From the NCBI RefSeq assembly GCF_027579695.1, contig NC_083589.1, positions 36,206,835 to 36,270,834 on the forward strand: a stretch of DNA of 64,000 nt. The letters are read 5' to 3'. The DNA comes from Neoarius graeffei. Taxonomy: Eukaryota > Chordata > Actinopteri > Siluriformes > Ariidae. Below, one piece after another: positions 45,001 through 55,221 of the stretch. The position numbers and the translations under genes were made by a program. The notes below the pieces were generated by a model. It saw only the letters and a list, made by a program, of their open reading frames with translations, did no database searches and had not been told where the DNA came from. Position 1 is the stretch's first letter. The number at the start of each line of letters is the position of its first letter.

Positions 45001-48000
45001 CTACCCCCAGGTGACTCTATGCCACTGATGGCGCCAGGGCTAGCAGTACCACCTTAGACACCGAAACTATGCATTCATCCCTGGTTGGCGGCTGATGAGG
45101 GGGGTGTCAAGCAGCGGTAGGCTATATGTTTTTCCTCATGTAGAGCGCAGTAAAAAAACAAAAAAAAACGTTTTTATACCCTAGTGCTTGTTAGGACATT
45201 GAAGTCATGGGGAAGTCCTGGCCTAATGGTTAGAGAAGCAGCTTTGGAAACAAAAGGTCGCTGGTTTGATTCCCTAGACCAGCAGGAATGGCTGAAGTGC
45301 CCTTGAGCAAGGCACTTAACCCCAAATTGGCTGCTCTGTAATGTAATGCAGTAGATTTAAAGCACAGATTTAATTGGCCATGGTACAACTCTCCAGCAGG
45401 GCGGAGTTGAATCAGGGCTCGACATTAACGGTTGTCCGCTTGTCGGGGACAAGTGATCCTTTATGTCGGACAAGTTCATCGTCTCAGTTACTTGTCCGAT
45501 TGGACAAGTGCCAAAATAGGCCGATATTCGGGTTACATATCAAATTTATCAGTTTATTCACATGATTTCCGACACATCTCACTCGACATATTGTTTTGAT
45601 GAATCGCCGGATGTTTCTCTTTGGAAAGAGCGATGTGCGCATGCGCAATATTCCGCTTGTGAAACCAGCCAATACCGCTTCGTGTATTTGAGCTGAAAAG
45701 TAAACGGTCGTTTACCAGACCCTCCAGGATTTCGCGATGTTGCGATTTGCAACTTCAATGCAAATTCAACTAATCCCCGTGAATTCAGGGCGGTGTTGCA
45801 ATTATATCCAGTCACCGCAACTTTCCCGCAAATTTGACCAATCGTTGGCGTCGTCTTGAGGTGACGTCGACAAACTACCTTCCGCCTTACTTCTGTGTCT
45901 ATGTTCAAGAGAAGCAGCATGTGCGAGTCAGTGTTTATATAGGCTTAAATTCTGTTACTGTAAGTGTGTTATGTTTACAGTGAAGGACTGTGCGCACTTT
46001 ACATTATTTTTTTACTTAATACAAGAAATTAATGGATGCCAACATTTTTGCCAAAATGGTATTTTATTTTCTATTGTTTAGGCAGCTTCAGCATCATACT
46101 GTGAGATTCTGTTCAAATTGTTTTTTTTTTCTTCTATGAAGCCTGAGCCATTTATTTTATTAGTTTATAATTATTGTTTAATTTAGTCTTCAGGAGAGAC
46201 TGCCTGCACACAGTACTAGTATTAATAGTTTTTTTTTTCTTACATGAAAGCTGAGGCATTTATATTATATTTTAAGGTAACTTCATGTTGTGCTGTGAGG
46301 TTCTATGCACTTTAATTGTTGAACCAACAGGTGCATTTGGATGAGTAAAGCCTATTTTTCTGCATTTTTGTAGTCCTGGTAACCTTTTATATTGGTAAAG
46401 ATGTTTATAGGACCATTTCTCAGTGTCTTTGTTTTTTTAATCAATAGTTTTTCAGTAATAATTTAATATTTAACATATCACTCAATTTTAATCACGAAAA
46501 GAGAAAATCGCAACAATTTCTCGCAACTTTCACTTCCTCCCGCAATGTAATCGCAACAAAAACCTAAAAAACACCGCAACTTTCATCGCAACCATTAAAT
46601 ACCATACAGGAGCCACACTGAATAATTAGACAACAACAATTAATCAGTGGAGGATATATATTCAAAGTTAATAATTTAAAAATGAAAATATACTGTATAA
46701 TTTTAATTTTCTGGTTTTCAATTTCTCATAAATAAATTAATGATTGATGGAGTCCATTTTTTTCTGCAGTGAATAGATTGTGTGAAAGTAATTCTGGTGA
46801 AATTAGTTTATTACAAATAGTTTTTGTGGGGTTTTTTCTCAAATTTTTCTTCGGACAAGTCAACTTCAGGCGGCACGGTGGTGTAGTGGTTAGCGCTGTC
46901 GCCTCACAGCAAGAAGGTCCTGGGTTCGAGCCCCGGGGCTGGCGAGGGCCTTTCTGTGTGGAGTTTGCATGTTCTCCCCGTGTCCGCGTGGGTTTCCTCC
47001 GGGTGCTCCGGTTTCCCCCACAGTCCAAAGACATGCAGGTTACAGTAGGTTAACTGGTGACTCTAAATTGACCGTAGGTGTGAATGTGAGTGTGAATGGT
47101 TGTCTGTGTCTATGTGTCAGCCCTGTGATGACCTGGCGACTTGTCCAGGGTGTACCCCGCCTTTCGCCCGTAGTCAGCTGGGATAGGCTCCAGCTTGCCT
47201 GCGACCCTGTAGAAGGATAAAGCGGCTAGAGATAATGAGATGAGATGAGAAGTCAACTTCACATTCGGACAAGTAAATTTCCTTTCAACTTGCCCGACAG
47301 GACAAGTGGTTTCAAAAGTTAATGTAGAGCCCTGAGTTGAATGTAAATCTAATAGCGATCACATTTGAATGCATGTCTGTATGATTTGACTTGCTCTGTC
47401 TGTGTGAAGGTGTTGGATCCCTTCCAAACTGTACTAGCAGCAAATAAAGCAGTTCACGTGCAGAAGATTGGAAAAATGAAGACAAGGAGCTTGTACTCTG
47501 AAATCATCTTCAACCTTTCACCAACAAACAATGTAAGTGGTGCCTCCCGACTGCATGGCTAGAGCTTATCTCAAATATGGGTTTGGGTTTGTGCGAGCTG
47601 GCATGTCTGTTTGTTAGATTTACATTTAGCACGGAAACACAGAACCATAACTCTGCCGGGTTGTAATTATTTTTCTCCAAACTTCTGCACAGATCTCTGA
47701 GGCTTTTAAAAGGTTCGGAATCTCAGACAATGACCATGCAGTTCTCATCGTCCTGGTTCATAACAAAGAGGACGCAAACAACAAGGATGACCTCCTGTCT
47801 AAAGTGGACGGCCAGCAGATCCCAGCTGATCAAATATCCACCCTCAGTGATCTGGCCAAGATTAAAAAGGTCGGATTGATTATCCTATAATCTCAGTTCT
47901 GTACCAGGATGCAACCTGACCCATGTTTTATGCCTCTGAGCTTAAAATTCCATCTTTGCTTTTGTCATTTCAGCTTTACAAAGTTGCGCCCCAAGAGGAA

Positions 48001-48060
48001 AAGTGTGGAAGTATTTTGGATGCTGTTATCTGCAGAATGGCTGCGAAGGATGTTATATAG
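38952..48060 (+). CDS. tprkb: TPRKB, KEOPS/EKC complex subunit (four coding exons)
   Basis: Ortholog of human TPRKB / yeast Cgi121, the subunit that binds the TP53RK (Bud32) kinase and helps recruit tRNA in the KEOPS complex that makes t6A at position 37. Coding exons: 38952-39092 (47 codons), 47410-47532 (41), 47693-47869 (59), 47974-48060 (28 plus TAG), all phase 0 with GT/AG borders; total 175 residues, equal to the human protein. Matches include [55 protein letters not shown], and an end like [14 protein letters not shown]. Intron 1 is 8.3 kb and packed with transposons. ATTAAA at 48135 is the likely polyadenylation signal. The frame is open throughout. Confidence 0.97.
39757..40098 (+). 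CDS. THAP-domain protein ORF inside the CAG-target element
   Basis: 113 codons from an ATG in good context (TTATCACCATGC). A complete THAP zinc-binding module is seen: C5, C10, C54, H57 (C-X4-C-X43-C-X2-H), the WPK segment, and the AVPTIF-like box as GAIPTI at residues 81-86. THAP domains bind DNA and occur both in host factors and in transposases (P elements, ISL2EU). After the domain the frame becomes lysine-rich and ends; a donor-like GGAAA|GTATTT near 40040 suggests the real protein is spliced. A second exon candidate is about 40337-40436 (basic, [12 protein letters not shown]) followed by GTAAGC. Same strand as tprkb and inside its intron 1. Most likely a transposon gene rather than a host gene. 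Confidence 0.75.
   Translation: MPRRCVAAGCSNTTEGGFTLHSWPKNVQTAKIWTRFARSSRARWAATKKWSLLCSAHFTEDSDETSDLLRSVGYKPVLKEGAIPTIKGKENYKKRKVFYFFKKEGSVAPVLPV
41031..41546. mobile_element. MITE with 8-bp target duplication
   Basis: Begins TAGCCTGGGAAATCC and ends GGTGTTAACCAGACTAA; flanked by GCGTGAGC on both sides (41023-41030, 41547-41554). An 8-bp duplication fits hAT or P-type elements. No transposase. It is the innermost and youngest layer of this nest. Confidence 0.78.
42569..42938 (+). mobile_element. SINE subfamily A
   Basis: Complete plus-strand copy in tprkb intron 1, from GGCGGCACGGTGGTGTAGTG to the AGAGATGATGAGA tail, flanked by TGTCAGGAATT (42558-42568 and 42939-42949). Confidence 0.92.
43137..43508 (+). 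mobile_element. SINE subfamily A
   Basis: Complete copy. The flanks AAGAACTTTTGCA and AAGAATTTTTGCA differ at one base, so this insertion is slightly older than those with perfect duplications. Confidence 0.9.
43699..44290 (+). repeat. Dispersed fish repeat (LINE-tail type)
   Basis: Starts CATCAAGTCAAGTCAAGTTT and contains TATAGCGCTTTTAACAATAA plus GGCAAGGAAAAACTCCCT, sequences widely repeated in fish genomes. No coding frame. Exact family and ends uncertain. Confidence 0.5.
44320..45000 (+). pseudogene. Degenerate non-LTR-type retroelement C-terminal fragment
   Basis: In pieces it reads [18 protein letters not shown] (a C-C-H-C knuckle), [13 protein letters not shown], then after breaks a segment like [13 protein letters not shown], then [13 protein letters not shown] and AAEKASSW. 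This order (zinc knuckle, WRH, LTVPWE, A-rich end) is that of the C-terminal nuclease-containing part of a fish and invertebrate reverse-transcriptase element family. Many stops and shifts. Inside tprkb intron 1, same strand. Confidence 0.5.
45205..45395 (+). mobile_element. tRNA-derived SINE, family C
   Basis: GGCCTAATGGTTAGAGAAGC (A box) and GGTTTGATTCCC (B box), then TGAAGTGCCCTTGAGCAAGG. The end is truncated or diverged. A better copy is at 49139. Confidence 0.7.
45413..47334. mobile_element. hAT element, non-autonomous, with SINE inside
   Basis: Termini CAGGGCTCGACATTAAC and GTTAATGTAGAGCCCTG with the 8-bp duplication AGTTGAAT (45405-45412, 47335-47342). Subterminal GGACAAGT motifs repeat at both ends (possible transposase sites). 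No transposase frame was recognised; a SINE is inserted near its right end. Lies in tprkb intron 1, ending 75 bp before exon 2. Confidence 0.9.
46869..47249 (+). mobile_element. SINE subfamily A
   Basis: Complete copy inside the hAT element with the 12-bp duplication AAGTCAACTTCA (46857-46868, 47250-47261). A small CAGGTTACAGTAGGTTA duplication is present near 47040. Confidence 0.92.
47410..47532 (+). CDS. tprkb: tprkb coding exon 2
   Basis: Acceptor GTGTGAAG precedes [15 protein letters not shown]; ends ACAAACAAT|GTAAGT. Confidence 0.95.
47693..47869 (+). CDS. tprkb: tprkb coding exon 3
   Basis: Acceptor TCTGCACAG precedes [20 protein letters not shown]; ends KIKK at a GTCGGA donor. Confidence 0.95.
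47974..48060 (+). CDS. tprkb: tprkb coding exon 4
   Basis: Acceptor CATTTCAG precedes [23 protein letters not shown] at 48058-48060. Confidence 0.95.
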   Translation, partial: LYKVAPQEEKCGSILDAVICRMAAKDVI

Positions 48061-48134
48061 CTCCTTTTTTTTATTATGTCAATATGTTATATTTATTTCT
48101 GTTAAAAACAAAATTAGAGGATTTTTTTTTAACA

Positions 48135-48140
48135 ATTAAA
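48135..48140 (+). terminator. Likely polyadenylation signal of tprkb
   Basis: ATTAAA about 75 bp after the tprkb stop codon, followed by a GTGTTTTTATTTCTG stretch that could act as the downstream element. Confidence 0.5.
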
Positions 48141-48348
48141 ACAAATTTGATCCAAGAGCTCCCAGCATTGTGTTTTTATTTCTGAGAGCGTTGTGACAAA
48201 TGTGGAAGTGGGCAGTGCTAGGGGTTTTTTTTCTTTTCTTTTTTTCTTTTTGTGAGAGAGAAAAAGGAACCTTTTTATTGCAGGCGTCATCATTTTACCT
48301 CTGACTGTTTAGGGTACAGGTATCCATCCCTGCTCTAACACAAGTTGG

Positions 48349-49076
48349 AATGCTTGTGTCACACATTGGCGTTTCAGCCTTGCGTATGTAAGGCGTATCA
48401 GGATACGTGGCAGTAAGAAAGGAACATCACAGCATCGCCAGCTTACGTAGCTAATACTCTAGGATGCGCAACACGATCTTGTACGCCAGGGTGCGGTGTA
48501 TTTTTAAGTCTGCACTTAAAAATCTGTAGCACATACATAGCAGCTTTGATACGTCATGTGTACGCCGTAAAGACGAAAAGTGACGCAGCAGGAACATTGC
48601 TCGAGCACCTATTAGGTGGTGTAAACGCTTTAGTTGACGTGTCTGATGAAGGTGGCTCCTGGGCTGGCTGGGTGGATGCGGCTGATGTCTTCTCTCTTCC
48701 CTTGCCCTTCTTGGGTCCTGACTTCTTCGCTGGTACGATGCTTTCTTGACTGTGACGAATGACAACGAACGCAGCGTGGGGCCTCCTTTTATACCCACCT
48801 GTGAATGCCGCAGATACACAGCAGTAACGTTACACGTAAGAATGAAACGCCACGCCAATGAAACAGTTACGCCACAGCAATGCAGCATACACCTCAGTAC
48901 GCCATAACTTTACGCCCCTTGAACCCCATACAAACCCCAGATGTGCCACAGTAACGCCACACGTACGCCGTGTACGTCACAGGACTTTAATTTTGGACAA
49001 AATACGCCTCATTTCTTGGCGTTTGACCCACACGCTGCTTACGTGGCAAGATACAAGACAGTGTGACACAAGCATT
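48349..49076. mobile_element. TIR element with repeated ACGCC/ACGT motifs
   Basis: AATGCTTGTGTCACAC at the left is mirrored by GTGTGACACAAGCATT at the right, with weaker inner symmetry. The body is unusually rich in TACGCCACA and TTACGT-type motifs (48780-49010). No target duplication was clear and no transposase is visible. Confidence 0.6.
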
Positions 49077-49138
49077 ATGGAGAACCTCAAGCTCCGGAGT
49101 TTTCTTTGAAAACTACAAAGCAGAGATTCAAAGCTTGT

Positions 49139-49336
49139 CTGGGGAAGCCATGGCCTAATGGTTAGAGAAGCAGCTTTGGGACCAAAAGGTTGCTGGTTCA
49201 AGTCCGTGGACCAGCAGCAGGAATGGCTGAAGTGCCCTTGAGCAAGGCATCTAACCCCCAACTGCTCCCCAGGCTGCTGTGGGTATGTTGTATGTTGTTC
49301 TGGATAAGAGTGTCTGCTAAATGCCTGTAATGTAAT
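49139..49336 (+). mobile_element. tRNA-derived SINE, family C
   Basis: GGGGAAGCCATGGCCTAATG start, A and B boxes (GGTTCAAGTCC), shared TGAAGTGCCCTTGAGCAAGG block, and the tail GATAAGAGTGTCTGCTAAAT followed by CTGTAATGTAATG, a 3' end used by several fish SINEs. Confidence 0.8.
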
Positions 49337-50343
49337 GAAGTGCCAAAGTCATGTGATTGCGGGATGACAGAAGCTTTGTTCTGTACACACTCATGTGACT
49401 GTGTGTCATCAGAGGTCCAGAAACAGTTAAAACCACTATGTGATGTTTTTGTGCAGATAGTAACGAGTGCTTTAGTTTTACTGATAGAAATGGAAGAAAC
49501 TAGGAAGAGGACTCGTGTTTATTAATCAGTCACTTAAGCATAATATATTCTGTTTTTACATATATTAATATACACAGTTAATAATTATCCTTACACACTT
49601 TCTACAGAAATTAGTCATATTATGTAATAACATGGCAGCCAAAAACATATGTATTGGCCTCTGCTATTATTTTTTTTTTTATCATTAGGCGCTGCTAGCA
49701 CTGTGTTAAACACAGCATCGAGTAATGAACATTTTTCCGACTCATTTGGATTCAAAGCTTCATTGCCCCATTACTACCAATTACCTGGATTCGATTCCTC
49801 TATTAGTTACTTCTGCTAACTGTGTTGGAAGAAGTTATGTTTTCGCCTCCGTTTGTTTTATCTGTTCTCGACATAACTAAAAAAATAGTGAACAGATTTT
49901 GATGAAATTTTGAGGAAAGGAGAGCCAAGGAACAATTGATTAGATTTTGATGCAAATCAGGATACGTTTGTGGATCTAGATTTTTTTTGTCCGTTCCCAA
50001 CGTAACTCAAAAAGTAGTGAACGGAATTTGGTGTACTGCTTTAGCATTATCTTTGGTTCAAGTGATTTAATTCTGATGTTGATAATATGTAGCTTGGCGG
50101 AGATATATACTCTTCTGTGTGCCTTTCTAGTTTAACTTTGTTTCCCAAACAACGGTGAGGTGGAAGCGTCATTTCTTTTTAAAGCAAGAATCTTTGAAAT
50201 ACTAAAATTATTTTATTGACCAAGTAGTGGAGATAAACACCATATTGTCTTTTTCTTCATAATTTTTGTTTTTGAATTTAAGGATCCCCAAGTTTAAATT
50301 GTTGTATAGAACAAGATGGAGAAGATATAGCTATATATTATTT
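49337..50343. other. No gene; one dispersed-repeat-like segment
   Basis: Around 49830-50045 there are two related segments (CATAACTAAAAAAATAGTGA and CGTAACTCAAAAAGTAGTGA) typical of a dispersed fish repeat. The rest holds nothing I recognise. Confidence 0.4.
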
Positions 50344-51088
50344 CCCAGCTGGGAGGTCCGTATGGTGAAATACCGTGACCGAGGTCTTGAAAGTACTGAC
50401 CAAGGCCCTCTGGGCCAAGGTCAGTATTCAAGGCCGAGGTCACGGTATTTCACCATACGGCCCGACCTTAAGCTGGTAAATAATATATTTATTTTTTTCT
50501 TTACCAAATTCTAACAGAAAACGAGAGCGCCCGAAAGGGAAAACCGAGCCGAGCCGCCATTTTGAATCCTCATTCACGGCTGTAATGCAAATTGCTTCCT
50601 CCTCGGTATACAAGTGCACTTCCATGGCAGGAAAAAAACTACATTTTGCCGCCTATGTAGTCCCCTATTTATACAAAATTGAATCATTCAGGATTCAGAC
50701 GTGTTTTTGCTCGGCGTTAGCAACAGTTACAGGTTTTTAGCTTTCTCCTGAAATGTTTTCTTTTATTTTATTTCTTCTTCCTCAGGGTAGTAAAACTCGC
50801 TTTCGCTGTGAAGACTGTTGTTATCGCTATCCATGCTGTAAAATTAATGCTATTATGCTGAGAAATGCTGGCAAAAATTTATAAGATTTTTGATAATCTT
50901 TATAAATAAATCTTATAAAAAAGATAAATGTTGACAAAAAATTGCTACTATGTTTGTTGTTGTTGTGAACAAGCGAGTCACCAGAGGTCCGTAACCGGGG
51001 TCCGTACGGTAACTGAGGTCCGTACCGTAGGATACGGACCCGCTCGCCAGCCAATCAGAGCGCAGGATTTGATGGAAACCGGACCGCC
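50344..51088 (-). repeat. Repeat family Y, copy 2
   Basis: Inverted relative to copy 1: from CCCAGCTGGGAGGTCCGTAT to GATGGAAACCGGACC. The palindromic GACCGAGGTC part is at 50344-50476. Carries the short MDSDNNSLHSES ORF on the minus strand (50763-50834). Confidence 0.65.
50763..50834 (-). CDS. Short conserved ORF in repeat Y, copy 2
   Basis: Encodes MDSDNNSLHSESEFYYPEEE and a few more residues before a stop; two residue changes and some silent changes from copy 1. Probably a transposon first-exon remnant; function unknown. Confidence 0.25.
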   Translation of the reverse strand: MDSDNNSLHSESEFYYPEEEEIK

Positions 51089-51449
51089 AAAAAAATAAAA
51101 TACAAGTATTTTCCATTAGACTGCTGGTTTCTATCCCTGGTCATGCAGTAGCCTATCCTGCCCTGCATGTTTTAGTGTTTTGCCTACTTTAAAACTCCGA
51201 ACAGGAAGGGCACTAAATTAATGGATTAGTTGAATCAGGTTTGTTAGGAGTAGAATAAACGTTCAAATGTAGCACGGGGGTTCCCCTAGGATCAGGGTTG
51301 GGCATTAGTGTGAGTCTGTATAATCTGATAATAATTCAGTAAACACAGCACCATCCTTATCTAAGTAAAAGTGCCATCATGTTTGGATAGGCAATAATAC
51401 ATTGTTATAGTAATAGATCCTCCTACTGCTCTGAAAAATTATGAAAGTT

Positions 51450-51815
51450 TGGAGCTTGGTGCAGTGGTTAGCACTGTCGCCTCACAGCAAGCTGGTTCTG
51501 TTTTCGAACCTGGCGGATGACCGAGTTCTTTCTGTGTGGAGTTTCCATGTTCTCCTCGTGCCCGCATGGGTTTCCTCAGGGTGCTCTGGTCTCCTCCCAC
51601 AGTCCAAAGACGTGCATTAGGCCAACTGGCTACTTTAGACTGTACATAGGTGTGAATGTGAGAGTGAATGGCTGTCTGTCTCAGCCCCATGACAGACTGG
51701 TGAAGTGTCCAGGGTGAACCCTGCCTCTCACCCGATGTCAGCTGGGATTGGCTCCAGCTCCCTCACAATCCACAATGGATAAACGGTAATAGATGAATGA
51801 ATGAATGAATGATAA
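51450..51815 (+). mobile_element. Old, diverged SINE subfamily A copy
   Basis: The order of SINE blocks is kept (GTGCAGTGGTTAGCACTGTC, GGAGTTTCCATGTTCTCC, CAGCTGGGATTGGCTCCAGC) but with many substitutions, ending in a GAATGAATGAAT tail. Much older than the other copies. Confidence 0.8.
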
Positions 51816-52079
51816 GCTTTCTCTGGAGCTCTTTGGATAAAAGTATCTGCCAAATGAATAACTGGAATACAAGTTTCTTCTTCTTCTCCTCCCCATAGCC
51901 AGCAAGGGCTATAACGGCACCACTGACGATATTTTAACAGTCCATCATTTGTGTGTCTATGGCATTGGAACTTGGCAGAGCCCATCCCTCTCTAAGTTAA
52001 TTGCTGGGTTTCAGTCACGTGACTTTTCTTAGCGGTTTTACCGGAAGTGAAATAGCTGGTGGGCTAAACAGCTGCCGTA

Positions 52080-53096
52080 GTGCAAACAACTATCGATAAC
52101 TTATCAGAGTACGCTCGTAATCTAGAAACCACTGCTGGCTTTAGATCTATTCAGAAGGTTGCTATGTGCAATGGAATTGACCCCTACAGTCTGGGAAAGA
52201 AGGATTTGTCATACGATCTTGAAAACTACCCTTCAGTCGAGTTCCCCGACATCTCGAACTATCTGGTGTTGCAGACGTCCTTCTACACCGCAAAACAGAT
52301 GAAAGCGTGGAAGAGTATGGAGGCTTACAACTTTTTTTGTATGTGGCTGGGTAAAGGACCTCGGTATCAAGTCACTGCCGAATGAATCCTGTATTGTTTT
52401 TGCCCGTGTGTTTTTTTTTTTTAAGCTTTTCGTTTGCGTCTTTACAATGAAACGCTGCAAGTTGAAGTGTAAACAAACAACAGTTCGCTTGACTCTCACT
52501 TGTGTTGACTCTTATCTCACCTCATCTCATTATCTCTAGGTGCTTTATCCTTCTACAGGGTCGCAGGCAAGCTGGAGCCTATCCCAGCTGACTATGGGCG
52601 AAAGGCGGGGTACACCCTGGACAAGTCGCCAGGTCATCACAGGGCTGACACATAGACACAGACAACCATTCACACTCACACCTACGGTCAATTTAGAGTC
52701 ACCAGTTAACCTAACCTGCATGTCTTTGGACTGTGGGGGAAACCGGAGCACCCGGAGGAAACCCACGCGGACACGGGGAGAACATGCAAACTCCACACAG
52801 AAAGGCCCTCGCTGGCCACGGGGCTCGAACCCGGACCTTCTTGCTGTGAGGCGACAGCGCTAACCACTACACCACCATGTGGCCCTGTGTTGGCTCTTAT
52901 CTCTCAGGTAAATTATTCACAAAGATCATCAGAAACCCCTTTAAAGACCTGGATCTTAGTTAAACAAGACGGAGAAGTGATCACGGCGCATTGTAACTGT
53001 ATGGCTGGGGAAGAATTTTGTCGCGACCTTCATGCATATGGACTTTGTGAGGAGGAAACAAAAAAACATCTGGGGATTTTAGCGCTGCGTGACTAA
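52080..53096 (+). pseudogene. SWIM-finger protein remnant (YqaJ-type transposon gene)
   Basis: The first segment (52080-52385) reads MCNGIDPYSLGKKDLSYDLE, then FPDISNYLVLQTSFYTAKQM and KSMEAYNFF. The second (about 52905-53030) reads [18 protein letters not shown], then [10 protein letters not shown], the CxC part of a SWIM zinc finger. In fish such proteins continue into a YqaJ exonuclease-like domain, missing here. The SINE at 52519-52885 lies between the segments, in what would be the intron. Confidence 0.55.
52519..52885 (-). mobile_element. SINE subfamily A
   Basis: Minus-strand copy with an 18-bp target duplication TGTGTTGACTCTTATCTC (52501-52518) and TGTGTTGGCTCTTATCTC (52886-52903), one mismatch. 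Confidence 0.92.
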
Positions 53097-53517
53097 AAAA
53101 GTACTGTAAAATAACAACACATAGCAAGAAAAGTACTTGGAAAACACTAAGGCCAGAGCTGAGAGGGAGATATAAACCTTTCACCAAGTGATCACTGTAA
53201 ACTCAAGCATGCTTCGACTCGGCTCCCTTCGATTTCTGTGAGAGGTTCAAAAGGCACCTTTCTCAACATCTTTTTGTGAAATCCTGTGTTTGTTCACCCT
53301 TTTTTTATTAGTTCACGGGGAACTCTGGAGAAACTTTCATCGGTTTCATGGTTTGATTGATTCGAACAACCTAAAATAACGCAAGCGTAAGGCATTTTTC
53401 ATGCGAGTAATGCACCTTCTCCGTACAAACGCTTTGTCAACTGAGCTTTTGTAGACCACCAGCTAAAGTTTTGAATAACTAATGAGGCGAATGTGACGTC
53501 ACGTGAAACCCAGCAAT

Positions 53518-53940
53518 ACGAGTTTAAGAGCTGCGTTAATATGTTATCTTGGTAAACTCAGCTTGATGAAACCCAGCCCAATCTATTGCATGATGACAAA
53601 AAGAAACCTTGAGTAAATTTTTGTTAAAAACTCTGATGTCCATAATAATAGCATGAGAGTAAAGAACAATATTCATATTATGAAAATAAACTCAAAATCA
53701 GGACACAGGACTTTTTTTTTTTTTCAGCTGCCATGTTATATAATTCTCTGCCTGACTATCTTAAAAACTCAGAATTGATGAAATTTAGAATGAACTATTG
53801 GAAACACTTTTCTGGTATTTAGATATATATTTTTATAAATGGAATATAAATTTGATTCATTATTAATCATAATAATGTTTGTCTCACTATATTGTATATT
53901 ACTTATTTTATTAGTTATATATGTTATTAATTTAATAACG
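53518..53940. other. No feature recognised
   Basis: AT-rich DNA with one T run near 53710; no exon or repeat ends seen. Confidence 0.4.
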
Positions 53941-53972
53941 TGTGTGTGTGTGTATATATATTATATATATAT
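53941..53972. repeat. TG/TA microsatellite
   Basis: Alternating GTGTGTGTGTATATATATTATATATATAT-type run (broken once), directly after the 3' end of the RTE-like LINE copy. Confidence 0.85.
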
Positions 53973-53989
53973 ATTTTTTTTCTTCTTTT

Positions 53990-55065
53990 GGCTGCTCCCG
54001 ATTAGGGGTCTCCACAGCGGATCTTTCGTCTCCATTGCTCCCTGTCTTCCACATCCTTCTCTACCACACCTGCCACTTTCATGTCCTCTCTCACCACATC
54101 CATGTATCTCCTCTTTGGCCTTCCTCGTTTTTGTCTGACTGGCAGCTCCATCCTCAACATTCTCCTTCCCACATGCTCTGCATCTCTTCTCAGGATGTGC
54201 CCATACCATCTCAGTCTCATCTCTCTTAGCTTAATTCCCAAGCTCTCCACATGTGCTGTCCCTCTGATGTGCTCGTTCCTTATCCTGTCCAACCTCCCAT
54301 CGCAAACCTTAACATCCTCAACTCCACCACCTCCAACTCCGCCTCCTGTCTCTTCGTTAAGGGTACGGTCTCACTACTGTCTTATACATCTTACCTTTCA
54401 CTTTTGCTGGGACTTTCCTATCACAAATGACTCCCGAAATCCTTCTCCAACTGCTCCACCCTGCCTGCACTCTCTTTCTCACCTCACTATCGCAGCCCCC
54501 GTTTTCCTGCACAGTTGACCCCAGGTACTTGAATTCACCAACTTTCTTTACGTCTACTCCTTGTGTCTTCACTACACTCTCATCCCCATTCTCACTGAAG
54601 CACATGCATTCTGCTTTGCTACTGCTCACCTTCATTCCAATGCATACCTCCATCTCTCCAAACCCTCCTTTCTACTTTCACCACATATCACAATATCATC
54701 CACAAACATCATGTTCCATGGTGACTCTTGCCTCACTTCGTCCGTCAAGCTATCCATCACTATGGCAAACAAAAAAGGATTCAAAGCAGATCCTTGATGG
54801 AGTCCCACCTTCACCTTGAACCATTCAGTCGTTCCAACTGCACACCTCACTGCTGTTTCACTGTTCTCATACATGCCTTGTACCACTCCACTCTTTCTCA
54901 TACAATACCATAACTCATCTCTCGGCACTCTATCGTATGCCTTCTCCAGGTCTACAAACACACAGTGTAGCTTTCTCTGGCCTTCCCTGTACTTCTCCAT
55001 TAACATTCTTAAAGCAAAAATTGCATCTGACGTGCTCTTCCTTGGCATAAACCTGTACTGCTGTT
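53990..55065 (-). pseudogene. RTE-like LINE fragment (reverse transcriptase)
   Basis: Read on the minus strand from 55050: DAIFALRMLMEKYREGQ, VFVDLEKAYDRVPRDELWYC, the catalytic loop MMFVDDIVICGES, then SSSKAECMCFSENG, and at the 3' end DRIRNEHIRG, LRWYGHILRRD and GRPKRRYMDVVREDM. These are the palm, thumb and C-terminal blocks of an RTE-type LINE. 5' truncated inside the fingers domain and broken by frame changes near 54300-54360 and near 54640. Confidence 0.8.
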
Positions 55066-55221
55066 CACAGATTGCGATATTATATAATTATTATTATTAG
55101 CATAAGTTTGTACACATCTCCAATGGAAAGCAACATCAGTTGAGTGGATCTTGTGTTTAATAAAGCTATCTATCTATCTAATTTCAAGAAGAACTAAAAG
55201 CACACTACGAGTTGAAAGTAT

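Larger units (their letters stand above)
52002..53515 (+). mobile_element. ISL2EU-like DNA transposon remnant
   Basis: Ends TGCTGGGTTTCAGTCACGTG and CACGTGAAACCCAGCA are inverted repeats flanked by AT dinucleotides (52000-52001, 53516-53517). The interior encodes two segments of a SWIM-finger protein of the kind carried by ISL2EU-type elements with a YqaJ nuclease. The central part is lost and a SINE is inserted. Confidence 0.6.

Noticed and set aside
48451-48888. 145-codon minus-strand frame
   Set aside because: Lies within the TIR element at 48349-49076, has mixed composition and no recognisable domain.
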